Positions 35,408-44,601 of a DNA stretch of 64,000 bases are shown here, one piece after another. The stretch's first letter is position 1. Every line of letters begins with the position of its first letter. The stretch spans positions 1-64,000 of the forward strand of contig DKZG01000006.1 of assembly GCA_002493595.1 (NCBI GenBank). The letters are read 5' to 3'. Origin of the DNA: Ruminococcaceae bacterium UBA7080 (GTDB lineage: Bacteria > Bacillota > Clostridia > Oscillospirales > Acutalibacteraceae). The notes beneath the pieces were generated by a model that was given only the letters and a program-made list of their open reading frames with translations, had not been told where the DNA came from and did no database searches. A program made the translations under genes and the position numbers.

Positions 35408-36022
35408 TCAGTTTAAATTTTGTGCAATTTTAATAAGCTCATCTTTTTCAATGTTGCCGTTTATTATAAAAATATATTCGCCGTTATTAAATATTATTCC
35501 TTTTTCTGAGTTTTCGCTAAAATATAATATAGCATCAAATCCGTTTATTGTTATGCTTTCACATTCATAATTTTCCGTATCAAAACCAACAAGTGTCGAC
35601 AATTCGCATTTTTGTACTACAAAGGATTTATCAATATTTTCATACATATATGCGTATCCGTAATCTTCTGTTTTTTCAAATCCAGCTGGAATATAATTTA
35701 TTTCAAATGATTCGACACGGTTAATTTTATCAATTCCCTTTACTTCGTATGATGAATGATTAAAGAATTTTTCAATAATATATTCTCGACTTGCAGGAAT
35801 CGCAAATACTGTTGTTGCAAACGCAAGTAAAATAGCTGCAATCAGTATGACTTTAATTGTCCCCTTTGATAATTTGACTTTAGTCTTATCTTGATCTCTA
35901 TGGATTATACTATTTATTACTTTGTTGTGTTTTCTGCTGAACTTGTGCTTTGGCAAATCTGTCGGAAATGACTCAATCCATTGTTCGCCTGACAACCATA
36001 GTGCATCTTCAAATACAGACAC
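35408..36022 (-). CDS. membrane anti-sigma-like protein (DUF4367-type C-terminus)
   Basis: This 204-residue protein has a cytoplasmic N-terminal part (about 1-52, with FPTDLPKHKFSRKHNK), one membrane helix (about 55-77, VILIAAILLAFATTVFAIP) and an extracellular beta-rich domain ending in NGNIEKDELIKIAQNLN, as in DUF4367 proteins. It begins 4 bases after the sigma-factor gene. The arrangement is that of a membrane anti-sigma factor holding the upstream ECF sigma factor until a surface signal arrives. Regulated genes are unknown. Confidence 0.75.
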   Translation of the reverse strand: MSVFEDALWLSGEQWIESFPTDLPKHKFSRKHNKVINSIIHRDQDKTKVKLSKGTIKVILIAAILLAFATTVFAIPASREYIIEKFFNHSSYEVKGIDKINRVESFEINYIPAGFEKTEDYGYAYMYENIDKSFVVQKCELSTLVGFDTENYECESITINGFDAILYFSENSEKGIIFNNGEYIFIINGNIEKDELIKIAQNLN

Positions 36023-36026
36023 TTTA

Positions 36027-36560
36027 TCAAATCCTTTCTTCTAATTGTTTTCTTAATTTTCTTCTTGCATATTCCAATTTCTTTCGCACATAAGAATCTT
36101 TAACCTTATATACTTCCGCTATTTCTTTACTTTTATAGTTATACAAATATTTTAGGTAAAAAAACACTCTGCATTCTTCATCTAAAACCTTATCCAGAAC
36201 GGTTAATAATTCTATCTTATGAAAACTTTCAAAATATTTTAAATCTGCTATTTCATCCGGATTATCAATCTCAAGTATTTCTATTTCATTGGAATGATTA
36301 TATATGTCTATTGCAAATCCTGTAACGATCGTAGATAAATAAATTTTAGTCTGCTTAGAATTGACTTCATTAATTTTTTCAAAATGCTTTGCAACATAGA
36401 AAAAAGTTTCCTGCACACATTCTTCAGCATCTTCATTGCAGTTTGTTCTTTTCAGTGCAATCCAATACAGCAAATCTTTGTATGTATCATAAAGCTCTTT
36501 AAATTTATCTTTGTCTGTTTGGGTATCAAGCAGATTTAAAAATAATCCTATCATATACAC
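36027..36560 (-). CDS. ECF-type RNA polymerase sigma factor
   Basis: This 177-residue sigma-70 family protein has region 2 at LYDTYKDLLYWIALKRTN through EDAEECVQETFFYVAKHF and region 4 at LDEECRVFFYLKYLYNYKSK, then EIAEVYKVKDSYVRKKLEYA. The GTG start at 36560 is supported by AAGGG at suitable distance; an ATG two codons on is possible. Paired with the membrane protein downstream, it forms a signalling unit. Confidence 0.85.
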   Translation of the reverse strand: MYMIGLFLNLLDTQTDKDKFKELYDTYKDLLYWIALKRTNCNEDAEECVQETFFYVAKHFEKINEVNSKQTKIYLSTIVTGFAIDIYNHSNEIEILEIDNPDEIADLKYFESFHKIELLTVLDKVLDEECRVFFYLKYLYNYKSKEIAEVYKVKDSYVRKKLEYARRKLRKQLEERI

Positions 36561-36750
36561 TATATCCCTTAAAATCTGATTTTTGTGATAAAAAGTTTTT
36601 ATTTAATTAAAAATCATTAAAATTACTTTGTCAAGAGATTTTGCCAAAAAGCAGAATAATATGGAATAAACACAGAAATTCACACTTTTATGGAACTTTT
36701 CTATTAACAATAGCATATAAAATAAGGCAGAAAAAATCCTGCCCCAACCC

Positions 36751-36787
36751 TTTAATAATTTAACCTACAATCAAATCATTTCGGCTG
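36751..36787. repeat. dispersed intergenic repeat, copy B
   Basis: Matches 1077-1110 at about 31 of 37 positions. It lies in the 298-bp gap 36561-36858, which otherwise holds a GGCAG/CTGCC hairpin (about 36726-36742) and the rpsR terminator. Confidence 0.5.
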
Positions 36788-36798
36788 TTTACAAGCAC

Positions 36799-36831
36799 AA
36801 AAAAAGCGTACCCTCTTTATCGAGTGTACGC
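36799..36831 (-). terminator. terminator of rpsF-ssb-rpsR operon
   Basis: On the minus strand GCGTACACTC and GAGGGTACGC form a stem with one mismatch and a six-base loop, followed by seven T residues. Confidence 0.88.
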
Positions 36832-36858
36832 CTTAACCGCCAGCTTTTATTTTTAATA

Positions 36859-37098
36859 TTAATCAGCTGAATATGGGAGAAGAGCTAAATGTCTTGCTCT
36901 CTTTATAGCTGTGGTAAGCTCTCTCTGGTGTTTTGCACAGGTACCTGTTACACGGCGAGGAAGAATCTTTGCTCTTTCAGAAACAAATCTCTTAAGCTTT
37001 GTAACATCTTTATAGTCAATTTCCTGAGCCTTTTCCACACAGAAAACGCAAACCTTTTTGCGGCCCTTGCGAGGTCCGTTGGCTTTATTATATGCCAT
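36859..37098 (-). CDS. rpsR: 30S ribosomal protein S18
   Basis: This 79-residue S18 binds S6 on the platform of the small subunit. VCVFCVEKAQEIDYKD carries a CxxC pair and TCAKHQREL a further Cys and His, so this is a zinc-binding form. RPRRVTG-type RNA-binding sequence (ILPRRVTGTCAKHQ) and the tail IKRARHLALLPY are standard. It is the last gene of the rpsF-ssb-rpsR operon. Confidence 0.98.
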   Translation of the reverse strand: MAYNKANGPRKGRKKVCVFCVEKAQEIDYKDVTKLKRFVSERAKILPRRVTGTCAKHQRELTTAIKRARHLALLPYSAD

Positions 37099-37113
37099 AG
37101 TTAGTTTCCTCCT

Positions 37114-37545
37114 TTAAAATGGTAAATCGTCGTCATCATCAACGATTTCTTCAAAATCCGAATTATCAGCACTTGCATAACTTGGTGCAGGCTGAGAGAA
37201 TGCAGGATTAGCCGTACCGCTTTCTGCTTTAGAACCGCAGAATGATACATTATTTGCAACAACAGTTACAGACTTTCTCTTATTTCCGTCACGGTCTGTA
37301 AAATTATCTGTCTGGATAGAACCTTCAACAGCAATCATTGAACCCTTATGGAAATAACGCGAAATAAACTCAGCAGTCTGTCTCCAAGCGGTAACATCAA
37401 TAAAATCAGCACGTCTTTCCTCGCCCTTAGCCTGATACTGTCTGTCACAGGCAATCTGAAAGCTAATTACGGAAAGACCGTTTGATGTTGTTCTGAGCTC
37501 AGGCTCATAAGTTAATCTGCCCATAAGTACAACAGAATTAATCAT
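37114..37545 (-). CDS. ssb: single-stranded DNA-binding protein
   Basis: This 143-residue SSB has an OB-fold N-terminal domain (INSVVLMGRLTYEPELRTTS, FIDVTAWRQTAEFISRYF, GSMIAVEGSIQTDNFTDRDG), a flexible Pro/Ser/Ala linker and the acidic C-terminal tip VDDDDDLPF that recruits repair and replication partners. It lies between rpsF and rpsR, the usual Firmicute order. Confidence 0.97.
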   Translation of the reverse strand: MINSVVLMGRLTYEPELRTTSNGLSVISFQIACDRQYQAKGEERRADFIDVTAWRQTAEFISRYFHKGSMIAVEGSIQTDNFTDRDGNKRKSVTVVANNVSFCGSKAESGTANPAFSQPAPSYASADNSDFEEIVDDDDDLPF

Positions 37546-37559
37546 TATTCAGCCCTCCA

Positions 37560-37850
37560 TTACTCGCCCTTAGCAACAATCAATGAACGAAGAACGCCGT
37601 CAGTGATGTTGATTACACGGTCAAGCTCTGCCGGGAAGCTTTCGTCGCTGGCAAAATTAACAACCATGTAATAGCCCTCTTTTTCGTAGTTGATAGGATA
37701 AGCGAGTCTGCGCTTGCCCCATGTTTCAACTTCGCCAAGAGTGCCATTCTTGCTGATGAGATTTGTGAACTTTTCCTTAAGTCTCTCAACATTCTCTTCG
37801 CCGTTTGCAAGAGAGAAAACTAATACGATTTCGTAATTTCTTAATGCCAT
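37560..37850 (-). CDS. rpsF: 30S ribosomal protein S6
   Basis: This 96-residue S6 begins MALRNYEIVLVFSLANGEEN and contains EVETWGKRRLAYPINYEKEG, the family signature. It is the first gene of the operon, with GGAGG before the ATG and a consensus promoter and structured leader upstream. Confidence 0.97.
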   Translation of the reverse strand: MALRNYEIVLVFSLANGEENVERLKEKFTNLISKNGTLGEVETWGKRRLAYPINYEKEGYYMVVNFASDESFPAELDRVINITDGVLRSLIVAKGE

Positions 37851-37865
37851 TCTTTAGCACCTCCT

Positions 37866-37958
37866 TCTGGTCTTTTGGCCTATGCCCTATGCACAGGCAA
37901 GGATTGCCCTTGTTTTCAAAGGCTTAGATATTATATCAAATGGTACAACCATTGTCAA
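37866..37958 (-). promoter_or_regulatory. rpsF promoter and structured leader
   Basis: On the minus strand TTGACA (37958-37953), 17 bases, TATAAT (37935-37930) is a perfect consensus promoter. The following leader (about 37925-37866) can form small hairpins, for example GGCAA/TTGCC and CCT/AGG blocks. Leaders that bind the S6:S18 complex are known in this operon; whether this is one cannot be settled by eye. Confidence 0.65.
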
Positions 37959-37964
37959 CTGTTT

Positions 37965-38630
37965 TTAAGATATAAACTTAAGAACTTCTTTAATACAATC
38001 AATTACAGGAATATCACTGCGCAAATCCTGATTTTTAAACCAACCGTAATTCATGCGTATTGCTTTCATTCCCGCATCTGTTGCACCCTTAATATCATTA
38101 ACGGGATGATCCCCGACATAGACACATTCCTCAGGTTTTAAGCCTATTTTATCTGCTGTATATTTAAAAATTTCCGGATCAGGCTTGTGGATACCTATAT
38201 CGCCGCTTACAACAACAATATCCAAATACTCTCTTAATCCGCTTGTATCCAGCTTATGATGTTGCAAAACAGACGGGCCATTCGTTATCACTCCGACAAT
38301 ATATCCCCTGCTTTTAAGTACCTTAAGAAGTTTCGGTGAGTCAGGAAAAACAATATTATGGTCACCAAACTTCGTGTCATAATGCAGTGCAAGCACACTG
38401 CTCTGCGGTGCGTCTGTCCACTCCCAGCTTTTAATTAAAGAAGCATACCATTCTTCGCGATTAACATATCCGCCATTACCTGTTATTCGCATTTCCTGCT
38501 TTCTTTTTTCAATTTCATTATCATCTATACCAGGACAAAAATCCGAAAAGAAGGTATCCATATAATGCTCAAAGGCCTCTGTTCTGTCCTGCAAAGTTTC
38601 ATCAAAATCAAATAATACAGCTTTTATCAT
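37965..38630 (-). CDS. HAD-superfamily hydrolase (YjjG/phosphoglycolate phosphatase-like)
   Basis: This 221-residue phosphatase has motif I VLFDFDETLQ, a helical cap, motif II GVITNGP, motif III lysine in HKPDPEIFKYTADK and motif IV VYVGDHPVNDIKGATDAG. It probably dephosphorylates a small metabolite or nucleotide. Its start overlaps the end of ribF by 23 bases, so it is the terminal gene of the long rimP-ribF operon. Confidence 0.88.
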   Translation of the reverse strand: MIKAVLFDFDETLQDRTEAFEHYMDTFFSDFCPGIDDNEIEKRKQEMRITGNGGYVNREEWYASLIKSWEWTDAPQSSVLALHYDTKFGDHNIVFPDSPKLLKVLKSRGYIVGVITNGPSVLQHHKLDTSGLREYLDIVVVSGDIGIHKPDPEIFKYTADKIGLKPEECVYVGDHPVNDIKGATDAGMKAIRMNYGWFKNQDLRSDIPVIDCIKEVLKFIS

Positions 38631-39429
38631 AATTCAGTTGCTCTTTTATTTCATCAACTGATGAAAATTTTCTTTCCTCTCTAAGGTATCTTATAAGTTC
38701 AACTCTGACATTCTCTGAATAAAGATTACCGTTAAAATCAAAAATATTGGTTTCACAAAGCGGCTTTTCAACACGCCAGGTGGGACGCATACCTATATTG
38801 GTAAAAGACTTATACTCCTTGCCGGCTGCAAAGGTTCTGCTTTCATACACGCCGAATTTGGGTATAATCAAACTATCGGGAAGATGCTGGTTTATTGTAG
38901 GAAAACCAATTACCGCACCGCCTCTTTTATCGCCCTCAATAACCTCAGCCTCAAATGTAAAATTATAGCCGAGCATGTCATTCGCCTGTTCAATTTCACC
39001 TGCAGATAAGGCTTTTCTTATCCTGGTTGAAGATATAGGCTCACCTTTAAAATCAAGATGTTCAAGAATTCTAACCCATATATCTTTTGTTTCAAGATAC
39101 TTGCGCAAATCAACAGCACTCCAGCCTGCATTTTTGCCAAATCTGAAATTAAAGCCGCAAAGAATTATACCTGCATTAAATTTTTCTATAAGTACCTTTT
39201 CTATAAATTCCTCGCCGGAAAGATTTTTAAGTTCATTAAAATCAGCAAACACCGTATTAGGGAAACGCTTTTCAAAGATGCTTTTTTGTAAAAGTGAAAA
39301 CTTATTATTAACGCAATAAACCACTACATGATCTGCACCTGTAACCACTGTCTGATGTGCACGGTGCATTCCGTCAAAATCACCAAGCGCCACGGCTATT
39401 CTTTTTTCGGTTAGATTTTCTATATTCAT
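38608..39429 (-). CDS. ribF: bifunctional riboflavin kinase/FAD synthetase
   Basis: This 273-residue protein has an N-terminal FAD synthetase with ALGDFDGMHRAHQTVV and GFNFRFGKNAGWS, and ISSTRIRKALSAGEIEQAND in the linker. The riboflavin kinase part has DKRGGAVIGFPTINQHLP and TNIGMRPT. It makes FMN and FAD from riboflavin. It is shorter than the common 310 residues, mostly in the N-terminal half, but all key motifs are there. It lies 2 bases after truB. Confidence 0.93.
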   Translation of the reverse strand: MNIENLTEKRIAVALGDFDGMHRAHQTVVTGADHVVVYCVNNKFSLLQKSIFEKRFPNTVFADFNELKNLSGEEFIEKVLIEKFNAGIILCGFNFRFGKNAGWSAVDLRKYLETKDIWVRILEHLDFKGEPISSTRIRKALSAGEIEQANDMLGYNFTFEAEVIEGDKRGGAVIGFPTINQHLPDSLIIPKFGVYESRTFAAGKEYKSFTNIGMRPTWRVEKPLCETNIFDFNGNLYSENVRVELIRYLREERKFSSVDEIKEQLNYDKSCII

Positions 39430-39431
39430 AT

Positions 39432-40328
39432 TTAATCTCGTTTAACTAAAAGTCTTTTTACAGCAAGCTCTTGCTTTTTCAAATCATATTCACCCAATCC
39501 TAAAAACAAACCATCAGGTGAATACACCCTGTAAATTCCGCTGCCAAGCTGTTTTTTTATTCTGTCGCCGGCAAGGGCCCCTCCGTTTGAAAATCGCTTT
39601 GCCTGAGCAGCAGAAACACTTACAGGCTCGTAGCCGGAAAACATATTTTCAATTTGAATCAGCACATCCTCAAAAGGAATACCATGATCCTTTTTGTGCT
39701 GCAGTTCATCAATTGTGACGCAGTCATCCAAAGTAAACCCCATTGCAAGAGTACGTGTAAGTTTCGTCATAACTGCTCCGCAACCCAACGCTCTGCCGAT
39801 ATCATCAATAAGGCTTCTTATATATGTACCCTTTGAGCATATTACGTCAATTGTATATTCACCATCACAAAAATCAACAAGCTCAAGTTTTTTGATTTCA
39901 ACTTCTCTTGACTGACGGGAAACCTCTATACCCTGCCTTGCAAGATCATAAAGCCTCTTACCGTCTACAGATACTGCAGAATACATTGGCGGTATCTGCG
40001 ATATTACACCTTTGAATTTTTCAAGCACAGCACATACATCATTTTGATTTGACGTTACCTCATATTCAGCGGTAACAGTGCCGGTTATATCCAGCGTATC
40101 TGTTGTTTTGCCAAGAACAAAACATGCTCTGTAACCCTTATCACTATCAGGCAAATAGTCAAGAAAACGGGTGGCTCCGCCGAGCATAACAGGCAAAACA
40201 CCTGTTGCCATAGGATCAAGCGTACCTGTATGACCTGCTTTTTTTTCTTGCGTTATGCCCCTCACCTTGGCGACCACACCAAATGAAGTAATGTTCTTTT
40301 CTTTATTAACACAGATTATTCCCGTCAT
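39432..40328 (-). CDS. truB: tRNA pseudouridine-55 synthase
   Basis: This 298-residue TruB forms pseudouridine 55 in the T loop of tRNAs. The catalytic aspartate is Asp38 in KAGHTGTLDPMATGVLPV; YRACFVLGKTTDTLDITG, PPMYSAVSVDGKRLYDLAR and CSKGTYIRSLIDDIG are all present. A C-terminal PUA-like region follows. It overlaps nrnA by 23 bases. Confidence 0.97.
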   Translation of the reverse strand: MTGIICVNKEKNITSFGVVAKVRGITQEKKAGHTGTLDPMATGVLPVMLGGATRFLDYLPDSDKGYRACFVLGKTTDTLDITGTVTAEYEVTSNQNDVCAVLEKFKGVISQIPPMYSAVSVDGKRLYDLARQGIEVSRQSREVEIKKLELVDFCDGEYTIDVICSKGTYIRSLIDDIGRALGCGAVMTKLTRTLAMGFTLDDCVTIDELQHKKDHGIPFEDVLIQIENMFSGYEPVSVSAAQAKRFSNGGALAGDRIKKQLGSGIYRVYSPDGLFLGLGEYDLKKQELAVKRLLVKRD

Positions 40329-41262
40329 TTAAAAGCTCTCCGCATTTTTCAACAAGACGTTCTCTTGCTTCCTTAACCGAACAGTCAAAGCGGCAGGCTG
40401 CAGCCTGGTTATGACCTCCGCCGCCGAAATTTTTAGCCAGCACAGCCGCATTAACCCTTTCAAAAGTACGTATCGAGGCCTTGCATGTGCCGTCGGCTTT
40501 TTCACGGATGGTAATACCTATCTCAACACCCTCAATCTGCCTTGTGAGCGGGGCAATAGCCTCTGTTTCCTGCTCATTGGAACCTGTAAGCTGATACATT
40601 TCCTGCGTTATCGTTATGATAGCAACGCGCTCATTTTCATAAAAACGCATAGAGTCAAGGGCAAGCCTTTCAAGCCTTGCATAGGTCTTTGTTTTTGTTT
40701 CAAACATTACTCTGTTGATTTTGCCGTTATCGGCACCGAATTCAATCAGTTGTGCAGCAGCACGATACGTATCTGCTGTAGTTGATGCATAACGAAAACA
40801 TCCGGTATCGGTAGTAAGTCCTGTATAAAGACAATTGGCTATTTTATCATCCATTTCTGCTCCGAGAGCCTTGATAACCTCAAAAACAATCTGACATGCA
40901 GCAGGCACATCCTCAAGAAGCAGATTATCAGCATATTCCGTATTCGTTGAATGGTGATCAATACACATATCAATATGGTATTTTCCCTCAAGCTCACCCA
41001 GCAAATTCTCAGTAGCTACATCAACCGCCACTACATAGTCCTGTTTAAACTTAATCGGTGCTATATCTTCATAAAGATAATCGTATTTTTTAGGTATTTC
41101 ATCTGCATTGACAACATAACAAATTTTGCCCAATTTCAAAAGGGCACGGCAAAGCGCAAAGCCACAGCCTAATGTATCACCATCAGGGTGAGCATGAGTC
41201 AATATTAAAATATTATCCTGCTGTGCAAGAATTTGTGCACACTGTTTTACATCAATTCTCAT
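40306..41262 (-). CDS. nrnA: DHH-family oligoribonuclease/pAp phosphatase
   Basis: This 318-residue NrnA degrades short RNA oligomers and 3'-phosphoadenosine 5'-phosphate. DHH-domain motifs are LTHAHPDGDTLGCG (His25, Asp27, Asp29), VVAVDVAT and MCIDHHSTN (Asp102-His103-His104); the C-terminal DHHA1 domain ends with FGGGGHNQAAACR. It overlaps rbfA by 11 bases, as usual in this operon. Confidence 0.94.
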   Translation of the reverse strand: MRIDVKQCAQILAQQDNILILTHAHPDGDTLGCGFALCRALLKLGKICYVVNADEIPKKYDYLYEDIAPIKFKQDYVVAVDVATENLLGELEGKYHIDMCIDHHSTNTEYADNLLLEDVPAACQIVFEVIKALGAEMDDKIANCLYTGLTTDTGCFRYASTTADTYRAAAQLIEFGADNGKINRVMFETKTKTYARLERLALDSMRFYENERVAIITITQEMYQLTGSNEQETEAIAPLTRQIEGVEIGITIREKADGTCKASIRTFERVNAAVLAKNFGGGGHNQAAACRFDCSVKEARERLVEKCGELLNDGNNLC

Positions 41263-41599
41263 TACTTATTTCCTTGATTTTTTCAAAAAGGTCCATACCC
41301 TTTTCAATCGAGTCATCTGCAATAAATTTTAATTCAGGACTTTTGCGAAGATGCAACCTTGTGCCAAGCTGCTTTCTGATATATCCCTGTGCACTTTCAA
41401 GACCCTTAACGGCAGCCTTGGCTGCATCAAGTCCTTCCATTGCACTGATATAAACCTTCGCATAACTGAGGTCACCGCTGACCTCAACCTTTATCACAGT
41501 GAGCATCCCCTTAACTCGGGGATCTTTAAGCTCACGCATAATTGAAATAATTTCTCTTTTAATATCCTCGGATATTCTGTCAATATGAAAACCGGCCAT
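41252..41599 (-). CDS. rbfA: 30S ribosome-binding factor A
   Basis: This 115-residue KH-fold assembly factor for the small subunit starts RISEDIKREIISIMREL after a short lead, contains DPRVKGMLTVIKVEVSGDLS and ends in RLHLRKSPELKFIADDSIE. It lies 2 bases after infB and overlaps nrnA, in the standard position. Confidence 0.96.
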   Translation of the reverse strand: MAGFHIDRISEDIKREIISIMRELKDPRVKGMLTVIKVEVSGDLSYAKVYISAMEGLDAAKAAVKGLESAQGYIRKQLGTRLHLRKSPELKFIADDSIEKGMDLFEKIKEISNEN

Positions 41600-41601
41600 A
41601 A

Positions 41602-43956
41602 TTAATCCCTGTATTCCTCTACAATATATGCCTGAAGAATATCTCCTGTCTGAATGTCATCCCATCCTTCAAGACTGATACCGCATTCATAACCCGATGA
41701 AACCTCTTTAACCTCATCCTTGAAGCGCTTAAGGTTTGCCAGCTTAACATCGGCAAGCTGCTTGCCGTTTCGAACAAGCCGTACCTTGCCGTCGCGCTTA
41801 ATTGTACCTGATGTAACAAGCGAACCTGCAATAGTTCCGGCAGAAGAAATTTTATAAACCTCTCTTACCTCAACCTCACCGGTATCAACATCACGATATT
41901 TAGGCGCTCTCATTCCGCGCATAGCACGTTCAATATCTTCAATAGCATCATAAATAATGTCATAAGTTTTAATTTCTATTCCGTCACGCTGCGCATTATC
42001 TGATGCAATCTGGTCAACGCCTGTATTAAAGGCAACAATAATTGCATTAGAAGCACTTGCAAGCATAACATCATTATCGTTAACGGCACCAACTGCACCG
42101 TGAACAATTTTAACATTAACTTCGTCATTTTCAATTTTGAGAAGTGACTGCTTAACAGCCTCAACCGAACCCTGTACATCGGCCTTAATGATAATGTTAA
42201 GTTCTTTCATTTCACCCTCCTGAAGTGTGTCAAAGAGGGTATCAAGAGTAACCTTGTGGAAGAGCTTGAATTCTTCTTCCTTAGCCTGCTCCTTTCTCTG
42301 CTCCACAAGAGCACGTGCAAGCTTTTCATCAGACACGGCATTAAAACCGTCACCGCTCATGGGTGCGCTGTCAAGTCCCATAATTTCAACAGGAACCGAA
42401 GGACCTGCATCCCGGATTGACTTGCCGTGGTAGTCGGTCATAGCTCTTACTTTACCTACAGACATACCTGCAACAATAATATCACCTGAATGAAGTGTAC
42501 CATTCTGTACAAGAAGTGTTGCTACAGGGCCTCTTCCCTTATCAAGCTTAGCTTCAATAACAACACCTTTGGCTGTTCTGTCGGGATTAGCCTTAAGCTC
42601 TGAAACCTCAGCAACAAGCAATATGGTCTCTAAAAGTTTATCAATTCCCATCTTAGTCTTCGCAGAAACAGGCACACATATTACATCGCCGCCCCATTCT
42701 TCGGGAACAAGCTCATGCTCAGTAAGCTGTTGCATAATTCTATCCGGGTTTGCGCCCTCTTTATCCATTTTGTTTATTGCAACAATAATTTCCACTCCTG
42801 CTGCCTTAGCATGGTTAATAGCCTCAATTGTCTGAGGCATGATACCATCATCTGCAGCTACAACAAGCACTGCAATATCCGTAGCCATCGCACCTCTTGC
42901 CCGCATTGCCGTAAAAGCAGCATGACCCGGAGTATCAAGGAAGGTGATTTTATTTCCGCCTATTTTAACCTGATACGCGCCGATAGCCTGCGTAATTCCG
43001 CCCGCTTCGGTAGACGTTACATCCGTATCTCGGATTGCATCAAGAATAGAAGTTTTACCATGGTCAACATGACCCATTACACAGACAACCGGCGGTCTTG
43101 TAACAGCATTCTCATCGTCCTCGACCTCTTCCTCAATAATCTGTTCTTCAATCGTAACAACAACCTGCTTTTTAACCTTTGCTCCAAGCTCGGTTGCAAC
43201 AATTTCAGCTGTATCAAAATCAATAACCTCATTAACAGTAGCCATTACACCAAGCACCATTAACTTTTTAATAACCTCGGTAGCTGTCATTCGAAGTAAG
43301 CTTGCAAGATCACCAACTGAGATTTCCTCAGGAATTTCAATTGTAATCTGCTGTTTCTTTCGTTGCTCGGCAATACGTGCAAGACGCTGAGCCTCTGTTT
43401 CCTTCTTGGAGCGGGCATGCATACCCTGAGGCTTTTTCTTTCTGTACTGCTTTGATTTCTGATTAAGCTTCTGCTTCTTCTGATAATCATTAATCTGCGA
43501 AGCAGGTGCAATATCCTCATATTTTTGATTATATTTTTCTAGATCTACTGTGTTAACACGCGTATCCACGCGTCTTGCCTCACCCTTGGTTCTTGCCTGG
43601 GGAGCCTTGTTGGCTCTTTTCTTTGCTTTTTCGGCATCACGCTTTGCTGCCTGCTCTGCCATCTGTAAAATTGCTGCCTGATTTTTATGCTTTTTATTCT
43701 CTGTTTTTGCAGCAGGCGCATTTTCCTTTGACGACATCGCATCAGCCTTTTTGCCGCATGCAAAATAATCGTCAAAGTTCTTCACACTGTTATCCTGAGT
43801 AAGCTTATCAATAATGATATCCAGTTCATTAGCCTCAAGAACAGTATTTGCCTTTTTGGCCGGTCCTTCACAATAATTGCTTAAAATATTTATAATATCC
43901 TTATTGGTCTTACCAAAATCCCTTGCCACATCGGAAACCTTAACCTTAATTACCAT
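41602..43956 (-). CDS. infB: translation initiation factor IF-2
   Basis: This 784-residue protein has an N-terminal IF2N domain (KVSDVARDFGKTNKDIINIL), a long Lys/Ala/Gln-rich linker (about 65-185), a second IF2N domain (ITIEIPEEISVGDLASLLRM), then the GTPase with VMGHVDHGKTS, GGITQAIGAYQV, DTPGHAAF and NKMD, and domains II-IV ending GWDDIQTGDILQAYIVEEY. It brings initiator tRNA to the 30S subunit. 44 bases separate it from ylxQ. Confidence 0.98.
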   Translation of the reverse strand: MVIKVKVSDVARDFGKTNKDIINILSNYCEGPAKKANTVLEANELDIIIDKLTQDNSVKNFDDYFACGKKADAMSSKENAPAAKTENKKHKNQAAILQMAEQAAKRDAEKAKKRANKAPQARTKGEARRVDTRVNTVDLEKYNQKYEDIAPASQINDYQKKQKLNQKSKQYRKKKPQGMHARSKKETEAQRLARIAEQRKKQQITIEIPEEISVGDLASLLRMTATEVIKKLMVLGVMATVNEVIDFDTAEIVATELGAKVKKQVVVTIEEQIIEEEVEDDENAVTRPPVVCVMGHVDHGKTSILDAIRDTDVTSTEAGGITQAIGAYQVKIGGNKITFLDTPGHAAFTAMRARGAMATDIAVLVVAADDGIMPQTIEAINHAKAAGVEIIVAINKMDKEGANPDRIMQQLTEHELVPEEWGGDVICVPVSAKTKMGIDKLLETILLVAEVSELKANPDRTAKGVVIEAKLDKGRGPVATLLVQNGTLHSGDIIVAGMSVGKVRAMTDYHGKSIRDAGPSVPVEIMGLDSAPMSGDGFNAVSDEKLARALVEQRKEQAKEEEFKLFHKVTLDTLFDTLQEGEMKELNIIIKADVQGSVEAVKQSLLKIENDEVNVKIVHGAVGAVNDNDVMLASASNAIIVAFNTGVDQIASDNAQRDGIEIKTYDIIYDAIEDIERAMRGMRAPKYRDVDTGEVEVREVYKISSAGTIAGSLVTSGTIKRDGKVRLVRNGKQLADVKLANLKRFKDEVKEVSSGYECGISLEGWDDIQTGDILQAYIVEEYRD

Positions 43957-44000
43957 TCACAATTTCCTCCTGTCTTAATAATAAAATATTCTTAATTCAT

Positions 44001-44321
44001 TCACTTAACGCACTGATTTAAAAGTTCGGCAATTCTCTTTGAAAAATTTTCATCATCGACCGTCATAATCTTCGCCTTATAGCCAATTGAAAAATAGATT
44101 TCATCCATAGTAAAATCAGTTTTAATTATTTTAATATCATTTTTATGCTTTTCAACTTTCTTTTCAAATTCCCTGATCAATCCCGGTGAAGCATCACTGC
44201 AGAAAATCAACAGTTTTGCTCTGCCCTTAACGATTGACTGCTCGACCATATCGTGACCCATCGCAAGTTTACCTGCCCTTCGGGCAAAACCGAGCATGGA
44301 TAATGCCTTCTCATTAAGCAT
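44001..44321 (-). CDS. ylxQ: L7Ae/L30e-family ribosomal protein-like RNA-binding protein (YlxQ)
   Basis: This 106-residue protein has LSMLGFARRAGKLAMGHDMV at the start and AKLLIFCSDASPG, the L7Ae fold that binds kink-turn RNA. It is a constant partner of rnpM and infB in Firmicutes, overlapping rnpM by 8 bases. The physiological RNA target is not settled. Confidence 0.9.
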   Translation of the reverse strand: MLNEKALSMLGFARRAGKLAMGHDMVEQSIVKGRAKLLIFCSDASPGLIREFEKKVEKHKNDIKIIKTDFTMDEIYFSIGYKAKIMTVDDENFSKRIAELLNQCVK

Positions 44322-44580
44322 TTTGCATTTCTTCTTCCATTAAGTTATAAACCTCTTCCCCGATCTGCATAGAAAATGCACGTTCAAAGGCTCTTTTTTT
44401 TCTCGCTTTTTTCAGGCATTCGGGATTTTTACAAACATAAGCACCTCTGCCTGATTTTTTGCCCGTCAAATCGAGCGTAACATCCCCTTCGGGACTTTTA
44501 ACCACACGCACCAGCGTTCGTTTATCAAACATTTCACCGCAGCCTGTGCACATTCTTAAAGGTACTTTTTTTGTTTTCAT
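44314..44580 (-). CDS. rnpM: YlxR/RnpM family nucleic acid-binding protein
   Basis: This 88-residue protein has RMCTGCGEMFDKRTLVRVVK, then LTGKKSGRGAYVCKNPECL and a Lys/Arg-rich helix. YlxR in Bacillus has been described as a modulator of RNase P, hence the name RnpM. CxxC pairs at both ends of the fold could bind zinc here. It lies 21 bases after nusA. Confidence 0.93.
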   Translation of the reverse strand: MKTKKVPLRMCTGCGEMFDKRTLVRVVKSPEGDVTLDLTGKKSGRGAYVCKNPECLKKARKKRAFERAFSMQIGEEVYNLMEEEMQNA

Positions 44581-44601
44581 TGTATCTCTCCCCGGAAAAA
44601 A

